A stretch of 64,000 nucleotides of DNA from JBFMFR01 sp040752025 (GCA_040752025.1 JBFMFR010000005.1:205808-269807), one strand, 5' to 3'; shown: positions 47,555-56,842, counted from the stretch's first letter. Numbers and translations are program-made. Notes: generated by a model not told the origin, from the letters alone.

Positions 47555-48649
47555 ATGAAACCGCACGCCGCGCCAGGGGGAACACGCACACGGATCCTTC
47601 TGGCGTTGATCTTGTCACTCTTTGTTGCTTGCACTGCGCCGACTCCGATCCCAACGCCTTCTCCTACTACAGGCACCACGCAGTTGGTCATGCGCAACTG
47701 GGAGGGCGACATTTCGCAAAGCATCCTGGATGTTTTCGAAGATCAAACCGGCATCCGGGTTCTCTATAAACCCTATGAAAGCCAGGAAGCCACCATCGAT
47801 GAAATCCGTTCTGGCGAAATCTATGATGTGGTCGTCCTAGAAAACCAGTTGATCCCTGCCCTGGTGGCGGACGGCATGCTGGCAGAGATCGATTACACCA
47901 ACGTGCCCAATTTCAAGAACCTGTCGGCCAACTTCCGTGACCTGGCCTACGATCCCCGCAACGCTCACTCCGTCCCCTATAGTTGGGGCACCACTGGCCT
48001 GGTTGTCCGCACCGACCTGACGCCTGAGCCGGTCACGCGCTGGGCTGACCTGTGGAATCCCGAATATGCTGGCAAGGTCATGGCCTGGACCCTGTCGCGC
48101 TATGTCATCGGCGCGACTCTCAAGTCGTTGGGCTACTCGCTCAACTCTGAAGACCCCGAAGAATTGGAGGCCGCACGGCAAAAATTGCTGGAGCTGCGCC
48201 CGAATGTCACATTGGTCGATTGGGAATCAGCCGTATCTGCTCCTTTCTTGGCCAGCGGTGAAATCTACATCGCCATGGGGCAGGCCGATGATGTCATCGA
48301 AGGCAAGAAACAAAACCCTGCCATCGAATATATTCTGCCCCAGGAAGGCGGTATCCTGTGGGGCGATAACTTCACCATACCGGCCAACTCCCCCAACAAA
48401 GCCGCCGCTGAAAAACTGATCAACTACCTGCTCAGTGCTGAAGTAGCCGCCCAGATCATCAACGATACCTTCTACTGGCTGCCTAACGATGCCGCTCTGC
48501 CGCTCGTCGACCCCGAGATCCGCGAAAATCCGGCCATTTTCCCCAGTTCCGGCGTGCTCGCCAATGCCGAAATCCTCTTGCCGATCAACCCAGAAGCAGA
48601 GACCCTGTATTCCAGCATCTGGGAGTCTTTCCTTTCCGCCAGCCAATAA
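47555..48649 (+). CDS. PotD-like periplasmic/lipoprotein solute-binding protein without transporter
   Basis: 364 residues. A signal peptide ends in lipobox FVAC, so it is a membrane-tethered lipoprotein. The body is a type II periplasmic binding fold of the spermidine/putrescine group: LVMRNWEGDISQSILDVFEDQTG, YDVVVLENQLI, SVPYSWGTTGLVV, the IYIAMGQADDV segment and a C-terminal LINYLLSAE. No potABC permease or ATPase genes are nearby. Instead a Cache-type sensor kinase begins 18 bases downstream, so the binding protein may present its ligand to that kinase. Polyamine, related amine or other organic ligands are possible. GGAGG precedes ATG 47555. Confidence 0.87.
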   Translation: MKPHAAPGGTRTRILLALILSLFVACTAPTPIPTPSPTTGTTQLVMRNWEGDISQSILDVFEDQTGIRVLYKPYESQEATIDEIRSGEIYDVVVLENQLIPALVADGMLAEIDYTNVPNFKNLSANFRDLAYDPRNAHSVPYSWGTTGLVVRTDLTPEPVTRWADLWNPEYAGKVMAWTLSRYVIGATLKSLGYSLNSEDPEELEAARQKLLELRPNVTLVDWESAVSAPFLASGEIYIAMGQADDVIEGKKQNPAIEYILPQEGGILWGDNFTIPANSPNKAAAEKLINYLLSAEVAAQIINDTFYWLPNDAALPLVDPEIRENPAIFPSSGVLANAEILLPINPEAETLYSSIWESFLSASQ

Positions 48650-48667
48650 TCGGATTTACAACCGCGC

Positions 48668-50545
48668 ATGCTACGTCGCATCGGGTACACCATCTTTCCT
48701 CAAGCTCGTAAAAGCATCAGCTTGAAAGCCAGCCTGGCTTCTGGCCTGCTGATCTTCTCAGCCACCATCGCTATTGCCCTGGGCATCCTCGTTTTCGTTT
48801 ATCGCATTGAGCATACCACCTGGCAAAAACGCCAACAAGAGGCCGCCCACAACGCGGCCCAGGTTGTAGACACGTTCATGCACAATGTACAAAGCTTTAT
48901 GCTCCTGGTCGGCTCTCTGGAGCAGGATCATCTCAGCCAAAATCCCGAAGTGCTGGGTAGCCTGCTGCATCAGAATGAGGCCCTGTTGGAGTTGATCCTG
49001 CTGGATAAAGATGGCAGCATCTATGCCAGGGCGAACCAGGTTGAGAATCCTGTTCTAAGCAACCTGTTCACTATCCCCCAATCCACCTGGTTCGTCCAGG
49101 CCAGCCAGGGGATGCCCTACATCGGCGATGTGCAGATTTCTGCAGGCAACGAGCCCTATCTCATCCTGGCTTTGCCCTTGCAAGGCCAGCGCGTCGTGGC
49201 CGCTCGCCTGCGCATGGATGTGCTCTGGCAGACCGTTTCCGAGATTCACTTCGGCGAATCCGGGCAGGCTTACGTAGTCGACCAGAACGGTCTGATCATC
49301 GCCCACCAGGATCCACAGGTTGTCCTGGCGCGCACTTCCATTGCCGGCCAGCCTGAAATGGATTTTCTGCTCGCCGCCACCACCCAACCGCAGACGAGCA
49401 TTTATTTGAACTTCACCGGGCAGCGCGTGATCGGATCTACTTCCATCATTCCCGTCTTGGAAACTTCCTCGAGCGAATCAGCCATCCGCTGGGTGGTTTT
49501 CACCGAAGTTTCCCGGGATGAATCCCTATCCAATACCTACCTGGCCCTGCTGACCCTCGGCAGCGCTGCCATTTTCTTCGGAACTTTCCTCATCCTAACG
49601 ATGAACGTCATGCTCAAACGCCTGATCCTGCGCCCCCTGGATGCGCTGCGCAGCGGCACCGAACGTATCGGCAGCGGCGATTTGGAACACCGCATCGCCA
49701 GCCGCCGCATCGATGAAATTGGCCAGGTAGCCAACGCTTTCGACCTCATGGCGGCTCGCCTCCAGGAGCGTGAGCAGGCTCTGGCGCAGGCACGCGACCA
49801 GGCTGTTGAAGCCAGCCGCTTCAAGAGCCGCCTGCTCGCCAACGTCAGCCACGATCTGCGTACCCCGCTTGGCGCTATCCTGGGGTTTGCTGATATGCTC
49901 AAAGAAAATGTGTACGGCCCGCTCAATCCGCAGCAGCAGACCACAGTCGAGCGCATCATGGCCAATTCAGATCGTCTGGTCGTCTTGATCAACAGCCTGC
50001 TCGATCAGGCCCGCATCGAAGCCGGCAAACTCGAGTTCACTTACACCACTTTCAAACCGGCAGAACTGCTCAGTGACGTAGAAACCACAATGAGACCCCT
50101 GGCTCGCAGCAAAGGGTTGAAAATGATCTGTCAACTCGATCCCAAACTGCCTGCCACCCTCACCAGCGATCCTCAACGCCTGCACCAGATCCTGACCAAC
50201 CTGATTGGCAATGCCATCAAATTCACCGATCAAGGCCAGGTGACTGTGCGCCTTTACCCACTTGACTCAACCTGGGCAATGCAAGTTTCCGATACCGGTC
50301 CGGGCATCCCTCCCGAAGCTCAATCCAGCATTTTCAACCCCTTCCAGCAGCTAGACAGTTCCACCACGCGCGTCCGGCAGGGCGTCGGCCTGGGCCTCTC
50401 CATCGTCCTGCAGCTTGCCACCCTGATGGGTGGTCGTGTTGAACTGCAAAGCACAGTCGGTCAGGGATCCGCCTTCACCGTATATTTGCCCCTCAAGTTA
50501 CCTGGAGAAGCACAACATGACACAACCTCTGGCATTGATCATTGA
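48668..50545 (+). CDS. Cache-HAMP sensor histidine kinase
   Basis: 625 residues. Transmembrane helices at about 24-45 and 300-325 flank an extracellular double-Cache-like sensor (about 50-290), followed by HAMP (about 325-378), a short coiled coil, HisKA with SHDLRTPLGAILGF, and a HATPase domain with NLIGNAIKFT, SDTGPGIP and GVGLGLSIV. All catalytic boxes are present. It starts 18 bases after the PotD-like lipoprotein gene and overlaps the response regulator by 29 bases, so the three probably form one sensing unit. The external signal is inferred to be the binding-protein ligand; this is not shown by sequence. Confidence 0.92.
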   Translation: MLRRIGYTIFPQARKSISLKASLASGLLIFSATIAIALGILVFVYRIEHTTWQKRQQEAAHNAAQVVDTFMHNVQSFMLLVGSLEQDHLSQNPEVLGSLLHQNEALLELILLDKDGSIYARANQVENPVLSNLFTIPQSTWFVQASQGMPYIGDVQISAGNEPYLILALPLQGQRVVAARLRMDVLWQTVSEIHFGESGQAYVVDQNGLIIAHQDPQVVLARTSIAGQPEMDFLLAATTQPQTSIYLNFTGQRVIGSTSIIPVLETSSSESAIRWVVFTEVSRDESLSNTYLALLTLGSAAIFFGTFLILTMNVMLKRLILRPLDALRSGTERIGSGDLEHRIASRRIDEIGQVANAFDLMAARLQEREQALAQARDQAVEASRFKSRLLANVSHDLRTPLGAILGFADMLKENVYGPLNPQQQTTVERIMANSDRLVVLINSLLDQARIEAGKLEFTYTTFKPAELLSDVETTMRPLARSKGLKMICQLDPKLPATLTSDPQRLHQILTNLIGNAIKFTDQGQVTVRLYPLDSTWAMQVSDTGPGIPPEAQSSIFNPFQQLDSSTTRVRQGVGLGLSIVLQLATLMGGRVELQSTVGQGSAFTVYLPLKLPGEAQHDTTSGIDH

Positions 50546-50894
50546 AGATGAGATCGATCTATCGACCATATTTTCCGAAGCGCTCAAAGCCGCCGGCTAT
50601 GCCACCGAGATCATCTCAGATGGGCACCAGGCTGTGGAACGCCTGAAAGCCGATAGCATTCCCTATCTGATTATCCTGGACTTGCATTTGCCGGGCGTAG
50701 ATGGCAAGGGCATTTTGAAAGAAATGCGCGCCGATCCGCGCTTCGATAAAACCCGGATTGTCATCGCCTCGGCCGATGCCGCCTTTGCCCAGACTCTACA
50801 AAAAGAGGCCTTCTTCGTGCTTCTCAAACCCATCAGCTTCTCCCAATTGCGCGATCTGACTCAGCGCCTGCACCCAGACCGGGCGCACACGTAA
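50517..50894 (+). CDS. Single-domain response regulator
   Basis: A 125-residue CheY-like receiver with no output domain. The acidic pocket is IIEDE, the phospho-acceptor Asp is in LIILDLHLPG, the switch Ser/Thr region is VIASADAA and the conserved Lys is in VLLKPIS. ATG 50517 has GGAG upstream (50503-50506) and lies inside the kinase gene end (29-base overlap). As a free receiver it must act by protein contact or as a phosphorelay step. It closes the sensor unit before the long leader of the liv operon. Confidence 0.9.
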   Translation: MTQPLALIIEDEIDLSTIFSEALKAAGYATEIISDGHQAVERLKADSIPYLIILDLHLPGVDGKGILKEMRADPRFDKTRIVIASADAAFAQTLQKEAFFVLLKPISFSQLRDLTQRLHPDRAHT

Positions 50895-51432
50895 ATTCCT
50901 CCACAGCCTGGCAGAGATTCGCGCTCATAGAAAATTTCGTCTCGATTTAAACTTGACCAATCCGACATCTTTTTGTACAATTCGTTAGGTTGTTTATCGG
51001 GCGTTACATATCACTGCTGCCAGCCAGAACAGCCTTTTAGTTCCAGGGAAAGTTACTAACAGATTGAAAGGAGGTGTTCTGGCAAACATAAACCACAACA
51101 TAACTTATAGATCGATTGTTTCTTAGGGGCTCATCATACTCACACTGTGACAATCTCGAAGCCGTTCTCTTTTCGTTGGTTCAATCAAACAAGTTAGCGA
51201 ATTTACAGGTAGCGTATGAACCAAGGTCACAACTTCCCATATCCTAGCACACAAGCCAACCTGCACCCTTGCACCAGCCTGGTTGTACCTGTATAACCAT
51301 TCGTTCGCTTTCCTGCACGAATTGAATCACGATTCCCCGGAACCTCGACAGCTACCTCGGTTTTCACGCCTTCCCGGGATAATGCCAGAGATAGCCTCTA
51401 CCACCAGACTAGTTTGCCAAAGGAGAGAGAGT
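50895..51432 (+). promoter_or_regulatory. Long control region/leader of the liv operon (538 bases)
   Basis: No gene is visible. Two promoters can be drawn: TTGACC-17-TACAAT (50953-50981), start near 50988, leader about 445 nt; and TTGCAC-17-TATAAC (51269-51297), start near 51304, leader about 129 nt. Between them lies a 9-base inverted repeat, GCCAGAACA (51023-51031) and TGTTCTGGC (51075-51083). A perfect 11-base complement to the 16S rRNA tail (GAAAGGAGGTG, 51066-51076) abuts the right arm without a start codon at usable distance. The long promoter would make a structured leader RNA; a known riboswitch class was not recognised. Confidence 0.5.
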
Positions 51433-52728
51433 ATGAAACGCGCAAGCACCCTGTTGTTTGCATTGGTCTTCGTTTTGAGTTTGCTGCTGGCCTCCTGCCA
51501 GGCCCCGGCAACGCCCACGAATGCGCCGCAGAGCGGAGGCGAGACCACCAAAGAGGTCACTGCCCTGATCGGGTTTACCGCATCGCAGACCGGCAGCCTC
51601 AACGTGGAATCCACCCGCCAGATCAATGGCTTGAACCTGTGGATGAAACAGGTCAACGATGCCGGCGGCGTCAAGCTGTCAGATGGCAGCATGGTCAAGT
51701 TTCAGTCCAAATTTTACGACGATGAATCCAACAAGGATCGAGTTCAGGAACTGTACACCCGCCTTGCCACCGAGGACAATGCCAACTTCTTGATCAGCCC
51801 GTACTCCAGTGGCTTGGCAGATGCCGCTGCCGTCATCGCCGAACAGTATTCGAAGATCATGATCACCACCGGCGCAGCCTCGGATAGCACCTATAAGAAA
51901 GGCTACACCCTGGTATTCCAGGCTTACACGCCTGCCAGTAAGTACCTGACCGGCGCTGCTGACCTGCTCAAAGCCACCGATGAATCCGTGAAGAAAGTCG
52001 CCATCGTCCACGAAAATGACAAGTTCTCTACGGATGTTTCTACCGCATTGAAGGATTATGCCGAAGCCAATGGCTATGAGATCGTTCTATTCGAAGGCTA
52101 CGACTCAGGCACCACCGACTTTGCCCCCTTCATCAACAAAATCCAGGATGCCGGTCCCGATGCCATCATGGGTGGCGGGCACTTCCAGGATGGCAGCACC
52201 TTCGCCAAGCAGCTCTACGACAAGAACGTATCGGTCAAGTTTGTCGCCTTGCTGGTCGCGCCACCGGAGCCCACCTTCGCCGAGTTGGCCGATGCCGCCT
52301 CCGGCATCATCGGCCCCAGCCAGTGGGAGCCGTTGGCCGCCTTCACGCAAGAAAGCGCCAAGTCCGCTGGCCTGGATTGGTTTGGCTCCACGGGTAAAGA
52401 GTTCGTAGACGCCTACAAGGCCGCCTACAACGAAGAACCCTCTTACCATGCTGCCGGTGGTTATGTTGCTGGATTACTCCTGCAAAAAGCCATCGAGCAA
52501 GCCGGTTCGCTGGATACCCAGGCCGTAAAATCTGCCCTGGATGGCTTCGACCTTCTGACCTTCTTCGGTCACATCAAGTTCGACACCAGCGCCGAGGCTC
52601 ACGGCTTGCAGATCGGCCACTCGATGGTCTACATCCAGTGGCAGAAGGATGACGCCGGCAACCTGGTCAAGCAGGTGGTCTGGCCAGCCGAAGGCGCTAC
52701 AGCCAAAGTTATATTCCCCATTCGCTAA
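51433..52728 (+). CDS. livK: Branched-chain amino-acid-type ABC transporter substrate-binding lipoprotein
   Basis: 431 residues. Lipoprotein signal ending LLLASC, a short Pro/Thr spacer, then a type I periplasmic binding fold (Peripla_BP_6, about 45-420): LIGFTASQTGSLNVES, the GLNLWMKQVNDAGGV helix, FLISPYSSGLADAAA and YHAAGGYVAGLLLQKA. It captures the substrate for the permease genes that follow. The liv family also covers amides, urea and aromatic compounds, so the exact substrate is open. ATG 51433 has AGGAGAG upstream; the frame extends back to 51283 without support. A strong stem-loop separates it from livH. Confidence 0.9.
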   Translation: MKRASTLLFALVFVLSLLLASCQAPATPTNAPQSGGETTKEVTALIGFTASQTGSLNVESTRQINGLNLWMKQVNDAGGVKLSDGSMVKFQSKFYDDESNKDRVQELYTRLATEDNANFLISPYSSGLADAAAVIAEQYSKIMITTGAASDSTYKKGYTLVFQAYTPASKYLTGAADLLKATDESVKKVAIVHENDKFSTDVSTALKDYAEANGYEIVLFEGYDSGTTDFAPFINKIQDAGPDAIMGGGHFQDGSTFAKQLYDKNVSVKFVALLVAPPEPTFAELADAASGIIGPSQWEPLAAFTQESAKSAGLDWFGSTGKEFVDAYKAAYNEEPSYHAAGGYVAGLLLQKAIEQAGSLDTQAVKSALDGFDLLTFFGHIKFDTSAEAHGLQIGHSMVYIQWQKDDAGNLVKQVVWPAEGATAKVIFPIR

Positions 52729-52748
52729 CCAGCTCCTGTCTGGTTGAA

Positions 52749-52796
52749 GGTCTGCCATGTCTCAGGTCAGCCAGCCTGAGGCATGGCAGGCAGACC
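52749..52796 (+). other. Stem-loop between livK and livH
   Basis: GCCATGTCTCAGG (52754-52766) pairs with CCTGAGGCATGGC (52775-52787, one G-T pair), and the stem extends with a bulge to 52749/52796. No T-run follows, so it is more likely an RNA-stabilising or partial attenuation element than a full terminator. Confidence 0.65.
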
Positions 52797-52830
52797 CGGC
52801 CCTTCCAGGCCGAGATACCAGGAGAAGACC

Positions 52831-53685
52831 ATGCAATTTGTTGCCTTTCTCATCGACGGTCTGTTGCTCGGTTTTGTATACGGGGTTGCCGCTATGGGCC
52901 TGACCTTGATCTGGGGGGTTATGAACGTGATCAATCTGGCGCACGGTCCCATCATCGCCCTGGGCAGCTTCGGCGTTTACCTGCTCTTCACCAGCATTGG
53001 GATGAATCCCTACCTGGCGTTGATCCTGGTCGGCATAGCCGGTTTGTTGTTGGGCATGTTGATCTACGCCATTGCCATCCGACGCGTAATCAACGCCCCG
53101 CACCTTTCCACCCTGCTGGCCACCTTTTCAATCAATATGATCATTATCGGCCTGGGCACGGCAGCCTTCACCACCACGCCCCGTACCATCAATATGTCCC
53201 TTGGCAGCCTGGCCACCAGTTCGCTCACGATCCCAGGGACGCGCCTGGTAGCCGCCCTGGTTTCCATGCTAATTACTGCTGCCCTGTACCTGTTCCTCTA
53301 CCGCACCACGCCCGGGAAGTACGTGCGCGCCGTCGCTAACAATCGTTCAGCAGCCGAACTGATGGGCATTCCCTCCTCGCGCATCCTGGCCCTCAGCTTC
53401 GGCCTGGGGACGATGTTAGCTGCCATCTCTGGAGGGCTGATCGCCACCTTCTTCCCCTTCACCATTCTTTCCGGTGGGGCTTACGAATTGAAGAGCTTCG
53501 TCATCGGCGTTCTCGGCGGGTTAGGCAACCCCCTGGGCGCCCTGGTTGGCGGCTTGATCCTGGGCATGCTGGAGGGCATCATCCCGGCTTTCCTGCCCAC
53601 TACCTGGGTGCCCGTGCTCGAGTTCGTGCTCTTTATCGTCATCCTGCTCGTCCGTCCTACTGGGATTTTCGGAGCGAAGCAATGA
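52831..53685 (+). CDS. livH: Branched-chain amino-acid ABC permease LivH
   Basis: 284 residues with about eight membrane helices. The start MQFVAFLIDGLLLGFVYGVAAMGL and the VMNVINLAHG segment are typical for LivH-type permeases, and GGLGNPLGALVGGLILG near 225-245 fits the loop that contacts the ATPase. It forms the inner-membrane channel with LivM. ATG 52831 has AGGAGA upstream. Its TGA overlaps the ATG of livM (ATGA). Confidence 0.93.
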   Translation: MQFVAFLIDGLLLGFVYGVAAMGLTLIWGVMNVINLAHGPIIALGSFGVYLLFTSIGMNPYLALILVGIAGLLLGMLIYAIAIRRVINAPHLSTLLATFSINMIIIGLGTAAFTTTPRTINMSLGSLATSSLTIPGTRLVAALVSMLITAALYLFLYRTTPGKYVRAVANNRSAAELMGIPSSRILALSFGLGTMLAAISGGLIATFFPFTILSGGAYELKSFVIGVLGGLGNPLGALVGGLILGMLEGIIPAFLPTTWVPVLEFVLFIVILLVRPTGIFGAKQ

Positions 53686-54659
53686 ACACCGGCTATGCTT
53701 GGCGAAATCCCGGACTCTGGCTGGCCTTGCTGGTGATTCTCCTGGTAGGCATCTGGCCGGTGCTTACCGGGCAGGCCGCCACTCGCGAAGTCATCTTTAC
53801 CGTATTGCTTTCCATCGTTCTGGCCTCCAGCCTGAACATCATCCTGGGCTACACCGGCTACGTCAGCTTCGGACACATCGTCTTTTTCGGCCTGGGGGGC
53901 TATGTCGGCCTGTATTTGATGAGTTCGCTGGGCGCTTCTCTCTGGCTGGCCATCCCTGCCGGCGGTCTGTCTGCCGGTTTGCTGGCTTTCTTGCTGGGTA
54001 AGGCCATCCTGCGCCTGCGCGGCGCCTATTTCGCCCTGGCGACCATCGGGGTCAACGAGGCCATGCGCGCCTTCATCAATAACTTCCAACCATTCGGCGG
54101 CCCGGTCGGTATTTCCTTGAACTTCGGCATCTATAAAAACTACGGCGGCGCCACCCAGGCGCTGTGGATCACCTACTACTTGCTGGTCGCCCTTACCCTG
54201 GCAGCCATCCTGCTCAGTTACGCCGTCAAAACCAGCAAGTTTGGCCTGGGCCTGGTAGCCATCCGGGAAGACGAAGATGCCGCTGAGGTCATGGGCGTGA
54301 TCACCCCCAACACCAAGACCTGGGCCTATGTGCTTTCCGCCATCCTGCCAGGCATGGTTGGCGTGCTGTTTTACTTCAAGAATGGCAACGTTGAGCCAGG
54401 TGATGCCTTCCGGCTGCATTTCTCCATCGAACTGTTGGTGATGGTCATGCTGGGCGGCTTTGGCACCGTCACCGGCCCAATCTTAGGCGCGGCCGGCTAC
54501 CAGCGCCTGCGCGGCTTTTTGCTCACCACGCCAGTTCTCAAAGATATTCAGCTCGTTGTAGCTGGTGTGCTGCTGTTGATCATCATCCTGTTCATACCGG
54601 CAGGTGCTGTGGGCTGGCTGCGAAACCGCTTCCCCATCTTGAGGAAGGTGCTACCATGA
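53682..54659 (+). CDS. livM: Branched-chain amino-acid ABC permease LivM
   Basis: 325 residues, about ten membrane helices. It shares the permease signature: SLNIILGYTGYVSFGH, and MLGGFGTVTGPILGAAGYQ near 255-275 for the ATPase contact; the RLRGAYFALATIGVNEAMR helix is also typical. It pairs with LivH in the membrane. Both ends overlap neighbours by ATGA, so translation is coupled through livH-livM-livG. Confidence 0.93.
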   Translation: MNTGYAWRNPGLWLALLVILLVGIWPVLTGQAATREVIFTVLLSIVLASSLNIILGYTGYVSFGHIVFFGLGGYVGLYLMSSLGASLWLAIPAGGLSAGLLAFLLGKAILRLRGAYFALATIGVNEAMRAFINNFQPFGGPVGISLNFGIYKNYGGATQALWITYYLLVALTLAAILLSYAVKTSKFGLGLVAIREDEDAAEVMGVITPNTKTWAYVLSAILPGMVGVLFYFKNGNVEPGDAFRLHFSIELLVMVMLGGFGTVTGPILGAAGYQRLRGFLLTTPVLKDIQLVVAGVLLLIIILFIPAGAVGWLRNRFPILRKVLP

Positions 54660-55399
54660 TCCTCCAGGTTGACACTGTTTCGAAATCCTTTGGCGGTTTG
54701 CAAGCCTTGCTGAATGTCACTTTTGATCTGCCCGAGGGGCAGATCATGGGGCTGATCGGTCCGAATGGAGCCGGTAAAACCACCCTTTTCAATGTCATCA
54801 ATGGCATCTATCCTCCCAACCAGGGCCGGGTGATTTTCAACGGGCAAGACGCCACGGGCAAACAGCCCTACCACATGGCCCGCCTGGGCCTGGCGCGCAC
54901 ACACCAGATCGTCCGCCCGCTCAACGATCTGACCGTGCGAGAGAACGTTATGGTCGGCGCCTGCTTCGGTCGTGAAGGGCACGGCCTGGCAGAAGCGCGC
55001 CAGATCGCGGATGAGGTGCTGGAATTCGTTGGCATCGCCAACCGCGCCGACCAGCTCGCTGGCAGCCTGAACGTAGCCCAGAAGAAACGTCTGGAGATGG
55101 CGCGTGCCCTGGCCTCCCGCCCGCACTTGCTGCTCCTGGATGAAGTCCTGGCTGGCCTCAACCCATCCGAGATTGCCGTGATGGTTGAAACCGTGCACAA
55201 GATCCGCCAGCAGGGCATCACCATCATCATGATCGAGCACGTCATGCACGCCGTGATGAACGTTTCCGACCGCATCATCGTGCTCGATTACGGCCAACAA
55301 ATCGCCGAAGGCACGCCGCAAGAGATCGCCAACGACCCCAAAGTGATCCAGGCTTACCTGGGCGACCCCAAGCTGGCAGAACGGCTCTCCAAAGTGTGA
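54656..55399 (+). CDS. livG: Branched-chain amino-acid ABC ATPase LivG
   Basis: 247 residues. Walker A GPNGAGKTTLF, Walker B LLLLDEVLAGLNPSE, H-loop IMIEHVMHAVM. The ABC signature reads LNVAQKKRLE in place of the usual LSxGQ-type sequence; variants of this kind occur in liv-type ATPases and are probably functional. It forms a heterodimer with LivF to power the permease. Coupled to livM by ATGA. Confidence 0.92.
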   Translation: MILQVDTVSKSFGGLQALLNVTFDLPEGQIMGLIGPNGAGKTTLFNVINGIYPPNQGRVIFNGQDATGKQPYHMARLGLARTHQIVRPLNDLTVRENVMVGACFGREGHGLAEARQIADEVLEFVGIANRADQLAGSLNVAQKKRLEMARALASRPHLLLLDEVLAGLNPSEIAVMVETVHKIRQQGITIIMIEHVMHAVMNVSDRIIVLDYGQQIAEGTPQEIANDPKVIQAYLGDPKLAERLSKV

Positions 55400-55426
55400 G
55401 CTCACCCGGCAGAAAGAGGCGCGAAT

Positions 55427-56137
55427 ATGTCTATCCTCGAAATACGCGAAATCGCATCCGGTTATAACGAAGTACAAATCCTTTGGGGCGCCAGCCTGGC
55501 GCTGCAGCCGGGCCAGTTCACTTCCCTGGTAGGCGGCAACGGCGTAGGCAAAACCACCCTATTGCGCACCATCATGGGGATCGTACCCCCCTGGGAAGGC
55601 AGCATCTGGTTCGAAGATAAGGATATCAGCCATCTCCCCGCTCACGCGAAAGCCGAGATGGGGCTGATCTTGGTTCCAGAGGGCCGCCAGTTGTTCACCG
55701 AGATGAGCGTGGCAGAGAACCTGGAGATGGGCGCTTCGCCCAAAAGGGCCCGCTCGGTCTACAAACGCAACCTGGAGCGTGTCTACCATATGTTTCCTCG
55801 CCTGCTCGAGCGCAAGGATCAGAAATCCGGCACCCTTTCCGGCGGCGAGCAGCAGATGCTGGCCGTTGGGCGCGGCATCATGGCAGAGCCGAAAGTGCTC
55901 ATGATCGATGAGTTATCCCTGGGTTTGGCCCCGGTTCTGGTCTTACAGCTCTTCGAGACCCTGCAGCAGTTGAAAGAGTTAGGCATCACCCTGCTTCTGG
56001 TCGAACAGAACGTTCAAATGGCCCTGGCAGTCAGCGACTACGCCTACGTCATCTCCCAGGGCAAGATCGAATTGGAGGGCCCCAGCCGCGAATTGGCTCG
56101 CAATGAACATGTACGCGCCGCCTATCTGGGTGTATAA
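55427..56137 (+). CDS. livF: Branched-chain amino-acid ABC ATPase LivF
   Basis: 236 residues. Walker A GGNGVGKTTLL, signature LSGGEQQMLAVGRG, Walker B LMIDELSLGLAP, H-loop LLVEQNVQMAL; length and order fit LivF. It starts 27 bases after livG behind GAAAGAGG. It is the last gene of the transporter; a separate CBS-ACT gene follows 60 bases on, with no terminator seen between them. Confidence 0.93.
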   Translation: MSILEIREIASGYNEVQILWGASLALQPGQFTSLVGGNGVGKTTLLRTIMGIVPPWEGSIWFEDKDISHLPAHAKAEMGLILVPEGRQLFTEMSVAENLEMGASPKRARSVYKRNLERVYHMFPRLLERKDQKSGTLSGGEQQMLAVGRGIMAEPKVLMIDELSLGLAPVLVLQLFETLQQLKELGITLLLVEQNVQMALAVSDYAYVISQGKIELEGPSRELARNEHVRAAYLGV

Positions 56138-56197
56138 TATATTGTGAAATTTACCACGAATAGTTTCGGCACATTTACTACCTTTTAGGAGAATCTC

Positions 56198-56842
56198 ATG
56201 CTCGTTGGCGAACGTATGTCCCACCCCGTAATTTCCATTTCACCCGAAATGCCCATCGTCGATGCCCTCAACCTCATGCACCGGGAGCACATCCGTCGCG
56301 CCCCGGTCGTTCGAGATGGCAAGATGATCGGGATTGTTTCGGATAAAGATTTGCTCAATGCCTCGCCCTCACCCGCCACCTCCCTCTCCGTTTGGGAGTT
56401 GAACTACCTGCTCACCAAGATCACCGTGAAAGACGTCATGACGCAGAACGTGCTCACCGTAACCGAAGACACGCCCATCGAGGAGGCTGCCCGCATCATG
56501 GCCGATAACAAGATTGGCGGCTTGCCGGTCGTGCGCGGTGGGAACATCGTCGGTATGATCACCGAGACCGACCTGTTCAAGATCTTCCTGGAGCTGATGG
56601 GTGCGCGCGATGTCGGCGTGCGCGCCACCGTGCTGGTGCTTGAAGAACGCGGTCAGCTCGCCCGGCTCACCCAGGTGATCGCCAGTGCTGGCGGCAACTT
56701 TGTGGCCTTCGGCCAGTTTGCTGGCGAAGATCCTTCGAACTGGTTAGTCACTTGTAAAGTCACCGGGTTGAGCGAAGCCCAACTGCGTGCCACCATCGAG
56801 CCGGTCGTCGAGAAAATCATCGACATCCGTACCTGCCCGTAG
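56198..56842 (+). CDS. CBS-domain pair with C-terminal ACT domain (AcuB-like)
   Basis: 214 residues. Two CBS motifs (about 1-60 and 75-135; MSHPVISISPEMPIVDAL and VMTQNVLTVTEDTPIEEA) form an adenine-nucleotide-binding Bateman module; an ACT-like domain (about 140-214) may bind an amino acid. Proteins of this build (AcuB group) regulate enzymes or transporters by sensing nucleotide state. Following the liv genes, it could report amino-acid or energy state, but this is inferred from position only. AGGAGA lies 7 bases before ATG 56198. Confidence 0.85.
   Translation: MLVGERMSHPVISISPEMPIVDALNLMHREHIRRAPVVRDGKMIGIVSDKDLLNASPSPATSLSVWELNYLLTKITVKDVMTQNVLTVTEDTPIEEAARIMADNKIGGLPVVRGGNIVGMITETDLFKIFLELMGARDVGVRATVLVLEERGQLARLTQVIASAGGNFVAFGQFAGEDPSNWLVTCKVTGLSEAQLRATIEPVVEKIIDIRTCP

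Noticed and set aside
51066..51100. A hidden small gene after the strong Shine-Dalgarno at 51066
   Set aside because: No ATG, GTG or TTG lies at 4-12 bases from it with a usable frame; a CTG-initiated 15-codon frame is too weak to call.
56132..56137. TATAAT at the livF stop as promoter of the CBS gene
   Set aside because: It is made up of the last livF codons and stop; no -35 element fits, so it is left as possible but unsupported.
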